Positions 32,534 through 33,953 of a DNA stretch of 33,953 nucleotides are shown piece after piece. The translations under genes were made by a program, and so were the position numbers. Below the pieces are notes generated by a model that was not told the DNA's origin, searched no databases, and saw nothing but the letters and a program-made list of their open reading frames with translations. Position 1 is the first letter of the stretch; the number at the start of each line of letters is the position of its first letter. The DNA is taken from positions 1 through 33,953 of the forward strand of contig CALVQX010000005.1 in the NCBI GenBank assembly GCA_944358405.1. Direction: 5' to 3'. Source of the DNA: an uncultured Bacilli bacterium. GTDB taxonomy: Bacteria; Bacillota_I; Bacilli_A; RF39; UBA660.

Positions 32534-33355
32534 ATGTTTGATGTAAACATCTTGATATCGAATGGAGTAGATGTAAATAAAAGTTTAGAATTATTTGGAG
32601 ATATGGAGACTTACAATGACACCGTAGGTGAATTCTTAATTAGTGCTCAAGAAAAACTCGCTAAATTAGAGGAATACAAAAATGAAAAAGATATGGCTAA
32701 CTATGCTATTTATGTCCACTCACTAAAAAGTGATGCTAGATATTTTGGTTTTATGAAATTAGGAGAAATTGCCTATGATCAAGAATTAAAAAGTAAAGAT
32801 GGAGATATCTTATATATATATGATCATTTTAATGAACTAAAAGAAGAAGTAGAGAAAACAGTTTCTATTTTAAAACAGTATTTGAACAAAGAACCTTTAG
32901 AAGAAAAGAAAGAAGAACCTACAAAGGAATCTCCACCAGTGATAGAAACAACTGGAGAAGTATATCAATCAAAAACTATTTTAGTTGCAGATGATTCTAA
33001 TATCGTACGCAATTTTGTGAAAAAGATCTTTAGCGATGATTATGAAGTAGGAATGGCCAAAGATGGAGAAGAAACTCTACAAATTATTCAGGCAAATAAA
33101 GATAATGGAAATATTGTAGCAATTTTATTAGATTTAAATATGCCAAAAAAAGATGGATTTGCTGTACTAGAGTATATGAAAGAAAATAATTTGTTTTCCA
33201 AAATGCCAGTATCTATTATCTCTGGAGATTCATCTAAAGCAACGATTGACAAAGCATTTACTTATCCGATTGTAGATATGATAGGAAAACCTTTCACAGA
33301 AATGGATGTAAAAAGAGTTCTAGAAAGAACTTTATATATGCAAGAAATGCAATAA
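32534..33355 (+). CDS. Hpt-like domain fused to a response-regulator receiver domain
   Basis: 273 residues. Residues ~1-115 are helical with YVHSLKSDARYFGFMKLGEIA, matching the Hpt signature in which His 62 takes the phosphate (usual form H-x-L-K-G). A Glu/Lys/Pro-rich linker (~118-145) leads to a receiver domain (~148-270): acidic ADDSN, phospho-acceptor Asp 200 in LLDLNMPKKDG, conserved Ser in IISGD and Lys 252 in GKPF. There is no kinase, DNA-binding or enzymatic output domain. It could be a phosphorelay intermediate or act by protein contact. No histidine kinase is in the window. ATG 32534 follows GATGAGGTG. Confidence 0.85.
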   Translation: MFDVNILISNGVDVNKSLELFGDMETYNDTVGEFLISAQEKLAKLEEYKNEKDMANYAIYVHSLKSDARYFGFMKLGEIAYDQELKSKDGDILYIYDHFNELKEEVEKTVSILKQYLNKEPLEEKKEEPTKESPPVIETTGEVYQSKTILVADDSNIVRNFVKKIFSDDYEVGMAKDGEETLQIIQANKDNGNIVAILLDLNMPKKDGFAVLEYMKENNLFSKMPVSIISGDSSKATIDKAFTYPIVDMIGKPFTEMDVKRVLERTLYMQEMQ

Positions 33356-33378
33356 AAGGACCGTTAAGTCCTTTTTTC
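33354..33378 (+). terminator. Terminator of the Hpt-receiver gene
   Basis: AAAAGGAC / GTCCTTTT, an 8-bp perfect stem around CGTTAA with TTTTTTC, starting inside the stop codon. It also lies at the 3' end of the minus-strand gene. Confidence 0.85.
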
Positions 33379-33729
33379 TTTTATTATTTCTGTTTTTGTC
33401 TCACCTTTTTTTCTAATAGGAAGTTTTTCCCCTACAGAAAAATGTTGAGCCGTATTTAAAGGGAAGAAATAAACGTAATATACTTTCCTTTTCGGAAAAA
33501 TATATTTTTCCGATTTAAAGTTTGCATAAAGATATAAAATCCGATTTTCTTTATCGGTCAAAATAATATCGATTTTTTGGCATAAGAAATTAGTGGTAAC
33601 AAATTTCTTATGAGGAAAACAGACCCCATAATCCAAAGGCTCTAAAACAAATTTCAAGCCTTTAAATCTTTCCCAAAAAGAATTCAGTTCGATAATTTGG
33701 ATCCTTTTTTTCTTAATTTTTAAATACAC
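33364..33729 (-). CDS. DUF192-like hypothetical protein, 121 aa
   Basis: Minus-strand gene starting at GTG (33727-33729) behind GGTGATG on its strand. The layout resembles DUF192: an opening strand, SFWERFKGLKF (cf. the ER-x-x-GLM of the family), LDYGVCFPHKKFVTTNFLCQKIDIILTDKENRIL (cf. the FxM..T..PLDIIFID region), and later YFFPLNTAQHFSVGEKL (cf. the family's final V.E..AG...... GD). Several consensus residues are missing, so the assignment is tentative. No signal peptide. The function of DUF192 is unknown. Confidence 0.5.
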   Translation of the reverse strand: MYLKIKKKRIQIIELNSFWERFKGLKFVLEPLDYGVCFPHKKFVTTNFLCQKIDIILTDKENRILYLYANFKSEKYIFPKRKVYYVYFFPLNTAQHFSVGEKLPIRKKGETKTEIIKEKRT

Positions 33730-33953
33730 AAAACATCACCACACAAGAATTGACCCAATATAAACTAATAATTCATCTAAGAAAATAGTAACAAATAGTA
33801 CAAATATAATCTTCTTAGCATACTTTTATATCAGATAGAAATAAATTTTAGTAAATCTAATTACAATTGATATCATTATACCATAGTTATCAATAATTGA
33901 AAAGGAATAGATATGGATTAGAAGGGATAACAAAACTTCACAGGAGAGGTTTC
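33730..33953. other. Intergenic end of the window
   Basis: No gene is visible. On the minus strand TGGTATAAT (complement of about 33875-33883) is an extended -10 that could drive the DUF192-like gene through a leader of about 140 bases. The last bases, caggagagg, look like a ribosome binding site for a + strand gene starting just outside. Confidence 0.4.

Noticed and set aside
1-33953. CRISPR array, tRNA, rRNA or insertion sequence
   Set aside because: I looked for regular direct repeats, cloverleaf or rRNA-like GC-rich stretches and transposase motifs and saw none. The recombinase tail is the only mobile-element gene.

Overview
The window is a gene-dense, visibly AT-rich stretch of a Gram-positive (Firmicutes-type) bacterial chromosome. 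Pointers to that group are the MraY/FtsW cell-wall genes, an AddAB (not RecBCD) recombination nuclease, the DUF177-rpmF pair, a rplU-prp-rpmA operon whose L27 carries the N-terminal prepeptide cut by the Prp protease, Obg, YugP-type and MYG1-type proteins, strong GGAGG-like ribosome binding sites and sigma-A promoters with an extended -10 (TGnTATAAT). TGA is used as a stop and Trp is TGG, so the code is standard. I cannot name the genus. Nearly all genes lie on the + strand.

Layout: 1-475 is the 3' end of a large serine recombinase gene that runs directly into the 3' part of a class B penicillin-binding protein gene (to 1088), so the window starts at the right edge of an integrated element. 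1142-4550 holds two long, charged, helical proteins of unknown function. 4692-10536 holds mraY, a transglutaminase-like gene whose reading frame is broken at an A tract, an M18 aminopeptidase, a small protein and ftsW. 10603-12558 encodes a three-part protein: HD hydrolase, RelA/SpoT-type HD hydrolase and P-loop kinase-like domain. 12684-18200 holds a methyltransferase-like protein, two overlapping flavoproteins, a YugP-type membrane protease and a MYG1-like hydrolase. 18283-19577 holds a membrane-anchored surface protein, DUF177 and rpmF. 19885-25761 holds addB, addA and a low-molecular-weight phosphatase gene interrupted by TAA. Then come a minus-strand unknown, a DinG-type helicase, the rplU leader with rplU-prp-rpmA, obgE, an EEP-family phosphatase/nuclease, an unknown, an Hpt-receiver protein and a minus-strand DUF192-like gene.

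Links between genes: MraY, FtsW and the broken PBP belong to septal peptidoglycan synthesis. AddAB and the DinG-like helicase belong to DNA repair. rplU, prp, rpmA, obgE and rpmF belong to 50S ribosome assembly. The most striking observation joins two of these loci: ribosomal protein L32 begins with the same KLDIQLFA prepeptide as L27, and the only known job of Prp in ribosome biogenesis is removing that peptide from L27. This suggests that one protease matures two large-subunit proteins here. The other main leads are the insertion of the serine-recombinase element inside the PBP gene and the HD/RSH-HD/kinase fusion.
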